Below, piece after piece: positions 53,517-61,988 of a DNA stretch of 64,000 nt. The translations under genes were made by a program, and so were the position numbers. The notes beneath the pieces are model-generated. The model searched no databases and had not been told where the DNA came from. It saw nothing but the letters and a program-made list of their open reading frames with translations. Origin of the DNA: Neobacillus notoginsengisoli (GTDB taxonomy: Bacteria; Bacillota; Bacilli; Bacillales; Cytobacillaceae); assembly GCF_003515685.1 (NCBI RefSeq), contig NZ_QWEG01000006.1, positions 124,001-188,000 of the forward strand, written 5' to 3'. Every line of letters begins with the position of its first letter. Position 1 is the stretch's first letter.

Positions 53517-53531
53517 ATGCAAGCGCTTAAC
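53517..53531 (+). promoter_or_regulatory. cre-like site upstream of pfkA
   Basis: ATGCAAGCGCTTAAC matches WTGNAANCGNWNNCW except at the last two fixed positions. It is about 45 bp upstream of the candidate -35 box, a location known for CcpA activation in some Firmicutes. Confidence 0.45.
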
Positions 53532-53553
53532 AACCTGGCCATTGTATGTAAAA

Positions 53554-53589
53554 CAAAAAAATAAAGAAAACGTGCTAACAAAAGCACGT
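53554..53589 (-). terminator. Terminator of accD-accA
   Basis: ACGTGCT-TTTGTT-AGCACGT followed by TTTCTTTATTTTTTTG on the minus strand. Confidence 0.87.
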
Positions 53590-53591
53590 CT

Positions 53592-54569
53592 TTAATTTAC
53601 CCCTATATATTCATTTAAAAACGAATATTCCCCGATTGTTTTATACTTTTCGTACCTTTGTTCCTTTAGTTCGTTTCCTGAAAGTCGGGACAACTCCGTT
53701 AGGGAACGGAAGAGCGCCTTTTCAATTTCATGGGCCTGAGATTTGACATCCCTGTGTGCGCCTCCCCTTACTTCAGGAACAATTGCATCGATGATTCCCA
53801 GTTCCATCAGGTCAGGTGCGGTAATTTTCATGGATTCAGCTGCGCGCTTAGCCTGCGAGGAATCCTTCCACAGAAGGGCTGCCGCACCTTCAGGCGAGAT
53901 GACCGAGTAAGTGGAGTTCTCAAGCATGAGGATATGGTTGCCAACTCCCAGGGCAAGAGCACCTCCGCTTCCGCCTTCCCCAATCACAATACATACGACT
54001 GGAACATCCAGACTGGCCATTTCAAAAAGATTTCGTGCAATCGCTTCACTTTGGCCTCTTTCTTCAGCCGCTTTACCCGGATAGGCGCCCTTCGTATCAA
54101 TAAAACAAACAATTGGTCTCTTGAACTTTTCTGCCTGTTTCATAAGCCTAAGGGCCTTTCTGTATCCTTCGGGATGAGGCATACCGAAATTACGCCTAAT
54201 ATTTTCTTTCGTGTCTTTGCCGCGCTGGTGGCCAATAACAGTAATTGGCAATCCCTTAAATTTTGCTATGCCGCCGACAATTGCTTCATCATCTCCATAT
54301 GCCCTGTCACCATGGCATTCGAAAAAATTGTCAAACAGATAGGTAATATAATCGAGTGTAGTTGGTCTACCAGGATGGCGGGCAATCTGGACACGGTCCC
54401 AAGGCTTAATATTGCTGTAAATATCTTGCTCAAGTTTTTCAAGCCTCGCCGAAAGCTTGTCAATAACAGAAGACAAATCAACATCATTTTTATTTGTATA
54501 TTCTTTTAGCTCACTAATTTTCTTTTTTAATTCAATGATTGGTTTCTCAAATTCTAGTTCGCCTACCAA
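53592..54569 (-). CDS. accA: Acetyl-CoA carboxylase carboxyltransferase alpha subunit
   Basis: With AccD it transfers carboxyl from biotin to acetyl-CoA, giving malonyl-CoA for fatty acid synthesis. The 325-aa protein shows [79 protein letters not shown] and [17 protein letters not shown], all AccA hallmarks. It starts at TTG 54569 with its RBS (GGAGGTGAGC) inside accD; the two genes overlap by seven bases, so translation is coupled. Confidence 0.97.
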   Translation of the reverse strand: MVGELEFEKPIIELKKKISELKEYTNKNDVDLSSVIDKLSARLEKLEQDIYSNIKPWDRVQIARHPGRPTTLDYITYLFDNFFECHGDRAYGDDEAIVGGIAKFKGLPITVIGHQRGKDTKENIRRNFGMPHPEGYRKALRLMKQAEKFKRPIVCFIDTKGAYPGKAAEERGQSEAIARNLFEMASLDVPVVCIVIGEGGSGGALALGVGNHILMLENSTYSVISPEGAAALLWKDSSQAKRAAESMKITAPDLMELGIIDAIVPEVRGGAHRDVKSQAHEIEKALFRSLTELSRLSGNELKEQRYEKYKTIGEYSFLNEYIGVN

Positions 54570-55432
54570 GCAAGCTCACCTCCACTTTGATGAAGTTCTA
54601 GGATCGTCCCAATTTTTTCTTTTAAATCATGCCTGGATATGACAGCATCCAACTGGCCATGTTTCATTAAAAATTCGGCTGTCTGGAAATCCTCAGGAAG
54701 TTCTTCACGAATCGTCTGTTCAATAATTCTTCGTCCCGCAAAACCAATGAGGGCGCCGGGCTCAGCAATATTGTAGTCTCCGAGCGAAGCGAAGCTTGCA
54801 GATACACCGCCTGTTGTCGGATGAGTCATAATGGAAATAAACAAGCCTCCGTTATCGCTGAAGCGCTTCAAGGCGACACTTGTTTTAGCCATTTGCATAA
54901 GACTCAGAACCCCTTCCTGCATACGGGCTCCACCGGAAGCTGTAAAAATGACAAACGGCACCCCTAATTCATCCGCTTTTTCTACAGCACGTGTAATCTT
55001 TTCGCCAACCACGGATCCCATACTGCCCATTCTGAAAGTTGAATCCATGAGGGCAATCGCAATTTTATTGCCGTTTACCATTCCTGTTCCGGTTACGACA
55101 GCTTCATTCAAATGGGTTTTCTTTCTGTCTTTCTCCAGTTTTTCGATATACTCAGGAAAGCCGAGTGGATTTTTTGAAATCATTCCAGCATCCATTTCCT
55201 CAAAGCTGCCTTCATCAAGAAAACTTTGAATCCTTTCCCGCGCATTCATTGGGTAATGCCGGCCGCAATGAAAACAAACCTTTAGGTTTTTCGCCAATTC
55301 TCTCGTATAAATAATTTTTTTGCATCCCGGGCATTTCGTCATTATTCCTTCAGGAACGTCCTGTTTCGCCGCTTCAGAAGGTATCTCTGCATATTTTCTT
55401 TTCTTCGTTTTAGTAAATAGCTCTTTTAACAA
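54563..55432 (-). CDS. accD: Acetyl-CoA carboxylase carboxyltransferase beta subunit
   Basis: Beta subunit of the carboxyltransferase. The 289-aa protein starts [20 protein letters not shown], has the four-cysteine zinc ribbon [16 protein letters not shown] and [13 protein letters not shown] (about 31-60), and the crotonase-like domain with [40 protein letters not shown] and [23 protein letters not shown] 55432 follows GGGAGGTACAACC; the frame opens 38 codons earlier but without an RBS. A GntR-type operator lies about 65 bp upstream of the start. Confidence 0.97.
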   Translation of the reverse strand: MLKELFTKTKKRKYAEIPSEAAKQDVPEGIMTKCPGCKKIIYTRELAKNLKVCFHCGRHYPMNARERIQSFLDEGSFEEMDAGMISKNPLGFPEYIEKLEKDRKKTHLNEAVVTGTGMVNGNKIAIALMDSTFRMGSMGSVVGEKITRAVEKADELGVPFVIFTASGGARMQEGVLSLMQMAKTSVALKRFSDNGGLFISIMTHPTTGGVSASFASLGDYNIAEPGALIGFAGRRIIEQTIREELPEDFQTAEFLMKHGQLDAVISRHDLKEKIGTILELHQSGGELAW

Positions 55433-55497
55433 GGTTGTACCTCCCAGTAATAGAAATAGGATTGGGTTGTCTTGCTGATAATATACTCGAATGCCCA

Positions 55498-55510
55498 GTG
55501 GCCAGACCAC
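55498..55510. promoter_or_regulatory. Candidate GntR operator upstream of accD
   Basis: On the minus strand GTGGTC-T-GGCCAC, a near-perfect dyad (one G-T-equivalent mismatch) of the TGGTC-N-GACCA type bound by FadR/PdhR-like GntR regulators. The same dyad occurs at 57521-57533. Confidence 0.65.
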
Positions 55511-55569
55511 CACACAAGTAAAAATGGCCTGGCGTTGCCAAGTCATAACCTGTCCCTACTATAGGGCTC

Positions 55570-55603
55570 TACTGTAAAAAAGGATGCTGCTTTTTGTCAG
55601 CAT
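55570..55603 (-). terminator. Terminator of ytsJ-gntR
   Basis: ATGCTG-ACAAAAAG-CAGCAT followed by CCTTTTTTAC on the minus strand; the stem includes the last codon of the GntR gene. Confidence 0.78.
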
Positions 55604-56229
55604 GAATTTGACAAATTCCTTAATTTCTTGTAAGCGCGAATCACATTGTCCTCATTTGCGGCGTCAATCGCTTCAAGTAAAGAAAGGTAATCACTAGAAC
55701 TGCCTCCTTGGTTCTCGAAGCCCTGCGCGTTGTAATAATCCATCAATATCATCCAGATTCTCATAAACAAATGATTATCCGCAAGCAAGACGAGCTGATA
55801 AAAAAACTCATCATCATCTATATTGTTATTCTGAACATTTTCATATAATTGTTCAGTGGAACGGATTCCTTTTTGCAAAAGGATTCTCAAACAATTCATT
55901 TCAATATAGTATTTTGTTTCTGTGACATCTTTTTTCGCCTTTTCATCCTGGAGGATAAAAGTACTTAGAAGCTGTACCAATTGATTTCCTCTGAAATCAC
56001 GGATATACGTTCCTTCCCCTCTTCTCGTCTCAATAAGCCCAAGCAATTCGAGGGCGCGCAATGCCTCTCGGACAGAGGAGCGCCCTACATTTAGGCGCTC
56101 CGTCAATTCCCGTTCGGATGGGATTTTATCCCCTGTTTTAAGGCCATCCGCGGTGATCATTTTCCGCAGCTGCCTGACAATTTCTAAATAAACCTTTGAA
56201 TTTTTTGTTTGCGGTTTTGCAGTTTCCAT
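55597..56229 (-). CDS. GntR-family transcriptional regulator, FadR (FCD) subfamily
   Basis: Predicted DNA-binding repressor of 210 aa. The N-terminal winged helix is clear (KVYLEIVRQLRKMITADGLK, GDKIPSERELTERLNVGRSS, VREALRALELLGLIETRRGE, about 12-75), followed by a helical FCD-type effector domain that is shorter than usual (FadR-group proteins have about 230-240 aa) and lacks an obvious set of metal-binding histidines. Its ATG overlaps the ytsJ stop as TAATG, so it is coupled to malic enzyme. Matching dyads upstream of ytsJ and of accD suggest autoregulation and control of accDA. The effector is unknown; an acyl-CoA, malonyl-CoA or a C4 acid are reasonable guesses. Confidence 0.88.
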   Translation of the reverse strand: METAKPQTKNSKVYLEIVRQLRKMITADGLKTGDKIPSERELTERLNVGRSSVREALRALELLGLIETRRGEGTYIRDFRGNQLVQLLSTFILQDEKAKKDVTETKYYIEMNCLRILLQKGIRSTEQLYENVQNNNIDDDEFFYQLVLLADNHLFMRIWMILMDYYNAQGFENQGGSSSDYLSLLEAIDAANEDNVIRAYKKLRNLSNSC

Positions 56230-57467
56230 TACCAGTCTTTTCCAATCTGCGAAAGCCGTTCTGTCTTTTCTTTCACATCTTCCGGATTGACTTTTTTGCG
56301 TGCCACTCCGGTCTCCATAGCCGCTCTGGCCACAGCGGATGCAACTGCAGGGGCAACCCGCGGATCGAATGGACCTGGAATGACATAGTCTTCACTTAAC
56401 TCTTCTTCACTAATAAGGCCGGCTATGGCTTCAACAGCTGCCACCTTCATTTTTTCATTAATTTGTGTTGCCCTTACATCCAATGCCCCCCGAAAAATCC
56501 CCGGAAAAGCCAATACATTGTTTACCTGGTTTGGAAAATCGGATCGGCCCGTCCCAATTACCCTGGCACCTGCCGCTTTCGCTTCATCCGGCATGATTTC
56601 AGGTACAGGGTTCGCCATTGCAAATATAATCGCATTTTCATTCATTGAAGCCACCATATCTTTAGTAAGTGACCCGGCGGCCGAAACCCCAATAAACACA
56701 TCTGCACCTTTAATGACATCGGCCAGACCTCCATTTAGGCGGTCCCTATTCGTAAACCGGGCGACCTGGTCCTTTATGGCATTCATGCCTGTTGGCCGTC
56801 CTTCATAAATGGCGCCTTTCGTATCACACATGATGATATCACGGACTCCATAGCTGTAGAGCAGCTTGATGATTGCGATACCGGCGGCTCCGGCACCATT
56901 TGCAACCACCTTGATTTCATTCATTTTTTTGCCGGTAATTTTAAGGGCATTGACCATTCCAGCTACAGTGACAATGGCGGTTCCATGCTGATCATCATGG
57001 AAAATAGGGATGTCTGTTTCCTTTTTAAGTCTTTCTTCTATTTCAAAGCACTTGGGAGCTGCAATATCCTCAAGGTTCACTCCACCAAAAGTAGGTTCGA
57101 GATACTTGACTGTTTCTATTATTTTTTCAACATCATTTGTATTCAGGCAGATTGGGAATGCATCAACGCCCGCAAAACTTTTGAAAAGGACAGCCTTTCC
57201 CTCCATAACTGGAAGAGCGGCTTCTGGCCCGATATTCCCAAGCCCAAGAACAGCAGTCCCGTCAGAGACAACCGCAACCATATTCCCTTTCATCGTATAA
57301 TCATAGACCGTTTCCGGTTTATCGTAGATCTCTTTACAAGGTTCGGCTACGCCCGGGGAATAGGCTAAACTTAAGTCCTTGGCATTCCTTACGACTACTT
57401 TCGATTTTGATTCCAATTTCCCTTGATGAAGTCGGTGCATATGCAAAGCTTCTTCTCGCAGCGTCAA
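56229..57467 (-). CDS. ytsJ: NAD(P)-dependent malic enzyme (YtsJ-like)
   Basis: Decarboxylates malate to pyruvate; the B. subtilis orthologue YtsJ is the main NADPH-forming malic enzyme. The 412-aa short-form protein has LSLAYSPGVAEPCKEIYDKP, the substrate Lys region MEGKAVLFKSFAGVDAFPIC, metal-binding IFHDDQHGTAIVTVAG, a Rossmann motif VVANGAGAAGIAIIKLLYSY and FAMANPVPEIMPDEAKAAGA. The ATG is preceded by AAAGGAGTGAAAAG-type sequence. Cofactor preference is inferred from orthology. NADPH from this enzyme and malonyl-CoA from accDA would both feed lipid synthesis. Confidence 0.95.
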   Translation of the reverse strand: MTLREEALHMHRLHQGKLESKSKVVVRNAKDLSLAYSPGVAEPCKEIYDKPETVYDYTMKGNMVAVVSDGTAVLGLGNIGPEAALPVMEGKAVLFKSFAGVDAFPICLNTNDVEKIIETVKYLEPTFGGVNLEDIAAPKCFEIEERLKKETDIPIFHDDQHGTAIVTVAGMVNALKITGKKMNEIKVVANGAGAAGIAIIKLLYSYGVRDIIMCDTKGAIYEGRPTGMNAIKDQVARFTNRDRLNGGLADVIKGADVFIGVSAAGSLTKDMVASMNENAIIFAMANPVPEIMPDEAKAAGARVIGTGRSDFPNQVNNVLAFPGIFRGALDVRATQINEKMKVAAVEAIAGLISEEELSEDYVIPGPFDPRVAPAVASAVARAAMETGVARKKVNPEDVKEKTERLSQIGKDW

Positions 57468-57520
57468 GGCTTTTCACTCCTTTAGTTATGGAAGGAATTC
57501 TAATTTTATCCCTTTTGGCG

Positions 57521-57533
57521 GTGGTCAGACCAC
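57521..57533. promoter_or_regulatory. Candidate GntR operator upstream of ytsJ-gntR
   Basis: GTGGTC-A-GACCAC, a perfect 13-bp dyad located just downstream of the predicted transcription start of ytsJ, a typical repressor position. The regulator encoded in the same operon is the obvious candidate. Confidence 0.75.
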
Positions 57534-57546
57534 GCTTTCTTTTACC

Positions 57547-57574
57547 ACTATATCACAACTTTTTCCGATGTAAA
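57547..57574 (-). promoter_or_regulatory. Promoter of ytsJ-gntR
   Basis: TTTACA at 57569-57574 and TGATATAGT extended -10 (core 57547-57552), spacer 16 bp. It lies in the short gap after dnaE. Confidence 0.72.
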
Positions 57575-57592
57575 GAATGAATTTTTCATAGA

Positions 57593-60500
57593 CTATTTTA
57601 AAACAACATTATTTTTTCCTAGAAGATTGCTTAACTGTGCTAGTAAATATTCGGTTGGCTTGATTCCGTAGTCGGCTCCAAGCCGAAGTGTTTTATTCAA
57701 TCCGTCATAATAGAGGACAACTTCTATTGTTCCTCTGCTTCCCGCGAGAAGAGATTCCAATTTTGCTAAGCGCGCCGGGTCCTGATTTTCGGGGAGAAGC
57801 TTAAGATAGAGCCGTTCTTTATGCTGGGTCTTCAGCCAATTTTCGATTTGCTCGGCTTTTTTGATAATGAATTGGTTTTTGCCATCACGATTCTCGACCT
57901 TTCCTTCTAAAACTGCCATAATCCCTTGGCTGAACAGGGTGGAGTATTTTTTAAAAACCTCCGGAAAGGCGACTGCCTCCATCTCTCCGCTTGAATCGGT
58001 AATCGTCAGAAATGCCATCGGGTCACCTTTTTTTGTGCGGATCTTTTTTAAAGCTGTAATAAAAATCCCAATAGCCTGCTGATGTGGGCTGGGGGTTATT
58101 TCCGCTAGCGGTCTGGCTCCACTTTCATGGAGAGCCTTTTCATGGACGGAAAGCGGGTGGCTTGAAAGGTAGAAGCCAAGAACATCCTTTTCAAAAGCAA
58201 GCTTATTTTCCAGGCTAATCGGGTCAACCTCCATATATTTCGGTTTCGGCATCAAATCATCCGCCATAAAAAGCGCGGCCTGCTCATCGTCGTCCGGCCT
58301 CATGAGCTGGGCATGATCGATGGCAACATCCAGGCTGGCGAGGAGTGTTGCGCGATCCTTGCCAAATTCGTCAAAACTTCCTGAATGGGTAAGTGCCTCG
58401 AGTATTTTTCTCGTAGTGGTTTTCTTGGAGACACGGATACAAAAATCAAATAGGTCTGCGAAGGGCTTTTTCCTTCGCTCATTGATGATTTCCCTGATAA
58501 CCGGTGCACCGAGGCCTTTTATTCCACCGAGGCCAAACCGGATGCCTCCTTTCTCTGCTTTAAAGGAATATGTGCTCCGGTTTACTGAGGGAGGCAGTAA
58601 CGGGATTTCCATTCCCTTCAATTCACGGATATATTGGGCTATTTTCACATCATTTCCACTTACTGAAGTGAGGAGTCCCGCCATGAAATGCTCCGGATGA
58701 TGTGCCTTCAGATAGGCAAGCTGGCAAGAAATAACGCTATAGGCAACCGCGTGGCTTTTATTAAATCCGTAGTTTGCGAACCGAACGATTAAATCGTATA
58801 CCGTATTGGCCGCCGAGGACCCATACCCCTTCCTTAACGCTCCATTTACAAAGTGCTCACGCTCACGGTCAAGGACATCTTTTTTCTTTTTGCCGACAGC
58901 CCGTCTTAAAAGATCGGCCTCCCCTAGTGAAAAGCCTGCCATCGTTGAGGCGACTTGCATAATTTGTTCCTGATACACAATGACGCCATATGTATTTTCA
59001 AGAATCGGCTTTAAGTCCTCGTGTGGATAAGCAATGCTTTCACGTCCATGCTTCCTGTCGATGAATAATGGAATGTTTTCCATTGGGCCCGGTCTGTATA
59101 GGGCATTGACTGCGACAATATCTTCGAACCGCGTCGGCCTCAATCGGGTAAGAACCTTCCTCATCCCTTCGGATTCAAGCTGAAAAATCCCCGTCGTTTC
59201 TCCCCGGGCAAGCAATTCAAAGGTTAAGACATCATTCAGAGGAATTGAACGTACATCAATCTCTCTATTTTCCTCCCGTTCGATTGAAGATACGATTGAC
59301 TCAATAAGCGAAAGGTTTCTTAAGCCAAGGAAATCCATTTTTAAGAGGCCTATTTCTTCCAGATACTCCATCGAATATTGAGTTAAATAGATATGATTAT
59401 GCCCTTCTTGAATAGGAATGAAATCCACAAGGGGCTGTTCACTAATGACTACCCCTGCCGCATGGGTGGACGTATGCCGTGGCAGGCCCTCGAGTTTCAT
59501 TGCGGTTTGAAACAGCTTTTGATTAAAGGGACTCTCCTCCGCCAGGTCCCGAAGCCTCTTCGAATCCCTGTATGCTTCTTCAAGTGTAATTCCAATCCGG
59601 GAGGGAATGGCCTTTGACCACATGTCGAGTTCTTTTGTATTCAGCCCGAATGCCCTTCCGACATCACGGATTGATGCTTTTGCCGCCAGCGTCCCGAAGG
59701 TTGCGATCTGCGCAACGTGTAGTTCCCCGTATTTCCGGGCGACATATTCGATTATTTCGTCTCGACGGTGATCCGGAAAGTCGATATCGATGTCCGGCAT
59801 GGTCACCCGCTCAGGATTTAGAAACCGTTCAAAAAGCAAACCGTGTTCAAGTGGATCAACATCAGTAATAAAAAGAGTATAGGCAACAAGCGACCCTGCC
59901 GCAGACCCCCTGCCTGGCCCCGTCAAAATCCCTCTTTCGCGCGCATATTTCATAAAATCCCAAACAATTAGGAAATAGTTTTCGTATTTCATATTTTTGA
60001 TAACCGAGATCTCAAATTGAAGCCTTTCAACATATGCGGAAGAATAACCTGGCACCCGTTTTTCCAGCCCTTCGAAACAAAGGTGTTCAAGCACTTCATC
60101 CGGACGATCTTCTTTTTCAAGAGGGTATTTTGGCATATGGATCTTTCCGAACTCAATCTCCACAGTGCAGGTTTCCGCAATCCTCAATGTATTTTCCAGA
60201 GCTTCCGGATAATTAGCAAAGAGTTCTGCCATTTCAGCAGCGGTTTTCAGGTAGTACCCCTCTCCGTCAAGCTTGCTTCTTCCTTTATCCTGAAGCTTCA
60301 TCCCATCCCGGATTGCCAGAAGGCATTCATGGGCAAGCGCATCACTCGCCTCAAGATAGTGGACAGCATTGGAGGACGCAACCCCAATCCCAAGTTCGGA
60401 AGCCATCCGTGTGAGCAGCTCTAAAAGCCGAAATTCCTTCTCAAGCCCATGATTTTGCAGAGCGAGGAAAAAACCTCCTTGAAATATGTCCGAATACGTT

Positions 60501-60946
60501 CGGGCAAGATTGTAAGCAGCCTCTTCTCTCCCAGCCAGCAGCAAAGTTTCAATTTCGCCTTCCAGGCCAGGGGTCAGGGCAATAATTCCTTCGGCGTAGT
60601 GGCGAAGCCATTTTAGCGGAAGTCCCTCTTGCGACTTCGTTTGGATGGCGCTTGATATCTTTAGGAGATTATGAAAGCCTATTTTATTTTTGGCCAAAAG
60701 GACAAGCGGAAACGATTCGCTCTGTTCCTGATTGGAAAGGATATCTGCCGTGAGTCCGAGGATCGGACGAATTCCCTGCTTCATGCATTCTTTATAAAAT
60801 TCAATTGTCCCGTACATGACATTCCGGTCTGTCAAGGCCATCGCCTTAAATCCCTTCCCTTTTGCGGCTTTTACAAGCGAAGGGACGGAAGCGGTACTGC
60901 TTAATAGACTGTATGCACTATATGTATGAAGGTGAATGAAAGACAT
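57593..60946 (-). CDS. dnaE: DNA polymerase III subunit alpha, DnaE type
   Basis: Error-prone replicative polymerase that extends RNA primers on the lagging strand in Bacillus before PolC takes over. The 1117-aa protein starts MSFIHLHTYSAYSLLSSTAS with the PHP domain (1-270), then the palm with catalytic aspartates in MPDIDIDFPDHRRDEII near residues 380-385, GRGSAAGSLVAY, the YQEQIMQVASTMAGF and RAVGKKKKDVL fingers region, FNKSHAVAYSVISCQLAYLK, a helix-hairpin-helix segment and a C-terminal OB domain (AIGIFITALKKIRTKKGDPM). The ATG follows AAAGGTTGTGAATAA. No terminator is obvious downstream. Confidence 0.98.
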   Translation of the reverse strand: MSFIHLHTYSAYSLLSSTASVPSLVKAAKGKGFKAMALTDRNVMYGTIEFYKECMKQGIRPILGLTADILSNQEQSESFPLVLLAKNKIGFHNLLKISSAIQTKSQEGLPLKWLRHYAEGIIALTPGLEGEIETLLLAGREEAAYNLARTYSDIFQGGFFLALQNHGLEKEFRLLELLTRMASELGIGVASSNAVHYLEASDALAHECLLAIRDGMKLQDKGRSKLDGEGYYLKTAAEMAELFANYPEALENTLRIAETCTVEIEFGKIHMPKYPLEKEDRPDEVLEHLCFEGLEKRVPGYSSAYVERLQFEISVIKNMKYENYFLIVWDFMKYARERGILTGPGRGSAAGSLVAYTLFITDVDPLEHGLLFERFLNPERVTMPDIDIDFPDHRRDEIIEYVARKYGELHVAQIATFGTLAAKASIRDVGRAFGLNTKELDMWSKAIPSRIGITLEEAYRDSKRLRDLAEESPFNQKLFQTAMKLEGLPRHTSTHAAGVVISEQPLVDFIPIQEGHNHIYLTQYSMEYLEEIGLLKMDFLGLRNLSLIESIVSSIEREENREIDVRSIPLNDVLTFELLARGETTGIFQLESEGMRKVLTRLRPTRFEDIVAVNALYRPGPMENIPLFIDRKHGRESIAYPHEDLKPILENTYGVIVYQEQIMQVASTMAGFSLGEADLLRRAVGKKKKDVLDREREHFVNGALRKGYGSSAANTVYDLIVRFANYGFNKSHAVAYSVISCQLAYLKAHHPEHFMAGLLTSVSGNDVKIAQYIRELKGMEIPLLPPSVNRSTYSFKAEKGGIRFGLGGIKGLGAPVIREIINERRKKPFADLFDFCIRVSKKTTTRKILEALTHSGSFDEFGKDRATLLASLDVAIDHAQLMRPDDDEQAALFMADDLMPKPKYMEVDPISLENKLAFEKDVLGFYLSSHPLSVHEKALHESGARPLAEITPSPHQQAIGIFITALKKIRTKKGDPMAFLTITDSSGEMEAVAFPEVFKKYSTLFSQGIMAVLEGKVENRDGKNQFIIKKAEQIENWLKTQHKERLYLKLLPENQDPARLAKLESLLAGSRGTIEVVLYYDGLNKTLRLGADYGIKPTEYLLAQLSNLLGKNNVVLK

Positions 60947-61077
60947 TTATTCACAACCTTTATAACTCATCTTATTTCTATTATAGAACTTCATTTTGTA
61001 AAAGGAAAATATGTTCCCATTTTCAGGGACTCTTTTTAGATAAGTTCAACGGTTTACCTGAATCGTGTCCAGGAGAC

Positions 61078-61106
61078 TCATATTCCTATTTGATTGTCCA
61101 TATGAT
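61078..61106 (+). promoter_or_regulatory. sigma-E promoter of ytrH-ytrI
   Basis: TCATATT (61078-61084), 14-bp spacer, CATATGAT (61099-61106): a good match to the mother-cell sigma-E consensus (KMATATT and CATACAMT), upstream of genes known to be sigma-E controlled in B. subtilis. Confidence 0.75.
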
Positions 61107-61135
61107 GGAAGAAGGAGACTATTCAGGAAAAAAGG

Positions 61136-61483
61136 ATGGATTCAATGAACCAGGCTGGATTTATAACAACATTCATTCAGAGTTATTTTATTTCACTGGG
61201 GGTATTGCTTGGGGGAGCCTTAATAGGCGGGATTGCCTCTTTCCTGACCGGGCAGCCGGTATTGACGACGATTGCAAGACTTTCTTCTTCCCTGAGAATA
61301 TGGGCAATTGTTGCGGCAATCGGCGGAACATTTGATCCGATTTATCAATTCGAGAGGGGAATTTTTGACGGACAGACAAAGGACATCATCAAGCAGATCC
61401 TGTTTATTTTATCAGCGCTCGGCGGCGCCCAGACAGGCGCGCTGCTGATTGATTGGTTTACCCAGGAGTTCATACCGTCATGA
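61136..61483 (+). CDS. ytrH: Sporulation membrane protein YtrH
   Basis: Mother-cell sporulation protein of unknown biochemical role. The 115-aa product has three hydrophobic segments (about 8-33, 52-66, 86-106) and the conserved blocks FISLGVLLGGALIGGIASFL, IWAIVAAIGGTFDPIYQFER and LFILSALGGAQTGALLIDWF. ATG 61136 follows AGGAAAAAAGG; a second ATG at 61145 is about equally well placed. It overlaps ytrI by four bases. The divergent dnaE lies upstream, with a sigma-E promoter between. Confidence 0.92.
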   Translation: MDSMNQAGFITTFIQSYFISLGVLLGGALIGGIASFLTGQPVLTTIARLSSSLRIWAIVAAIGGTFDPIYQFERGIFDGQTKDIIKQILFILSALGGAQTGALLIDWFTQEFIPS

Positions 61484-61983
61484 GAGTCCCTCCTTATTAC
61501 AAGGACAAGTCATGGCAGCGTTTTTTTGCAGGACTGGCATTGGGTGGAGTGCTCGGCTGGCTGTTACTTCTTTATATGCACGGCATCCTGCAGGAAAAGC
61601 AGACGATGCTCATAAAAGATCAGCAGGATACTATTCAGGACCTGCGCGACGACATTAAAATTTGGCAAGATGAATTTAAGAATCTGAACAAGGAAAATAT
61701 TGAACAATTGCTTGTTCAAAAGATAACCGTCAAAATTACAAACCCAAAACGCTATAACATCGACCTCCTAAGCATCGCAGAAACAGAAGAAGCAGTCGTT
61801 GAAGACCTTAAAACACTGAAGGCAAAGGACATCGAGACAGTTTATAAAAATAAGGACTTGATCAAAAAAGTCATCGAGAACCGAACAGTAACAATTAATG
61901 GCAAAAAATACAGGCTGGAAGTGGAAGAACTGATCATTTTTACAAATGTAATCATCCAACTCAAAATCTATTTGGCTAAATAA
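61480..61983 (+). CDS. ytrI: Sporulation membrane protein YtrI
   Basis: Partner of ytrH in the B. subtilis sigma-E regulon; its molecular function is unknown. The 167-aa protein has a single membrane span (FFAGLALGGVLGWLLLLYMH, about 15-34), then a coiled coil (LIKDQQDTIQDLRDDIKIWQ, EFKNLNKENIEQLLVQK) and an alpha/beta C-terminal domain predicted outside the membrane. Start ATG 61480 lies in the ATGA overlap with the ytrH stop and follows CCAGGAGTTC. The large repeat array begins six bases after its stop codon. Confidence 0.92.
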   Translation: MRVPPYYKDKSWQRFFAGLALGGVLGWLLLLYMHGILQEKQTMLIKDQQDTIQDLRDDIKIWQDEFKNLNKENIEQLLVQKITVKITNPKRYNIDLLSIAETEEAVVEDLKTLKAKDIETVYKNKDLIKKVIENRTVTINGKKYRLEVEELIIFTNVIIQLKIYLAK

Positions 61984-61988
61984 CCACC

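Noticed and set aside
55433-55546. N-terminal extension of accD by 38 codons
   Set aside because: It covers the candidate operator region, lacks an RBS and is absent from the family; TTG 55432 has GGGAGG at good spacing.
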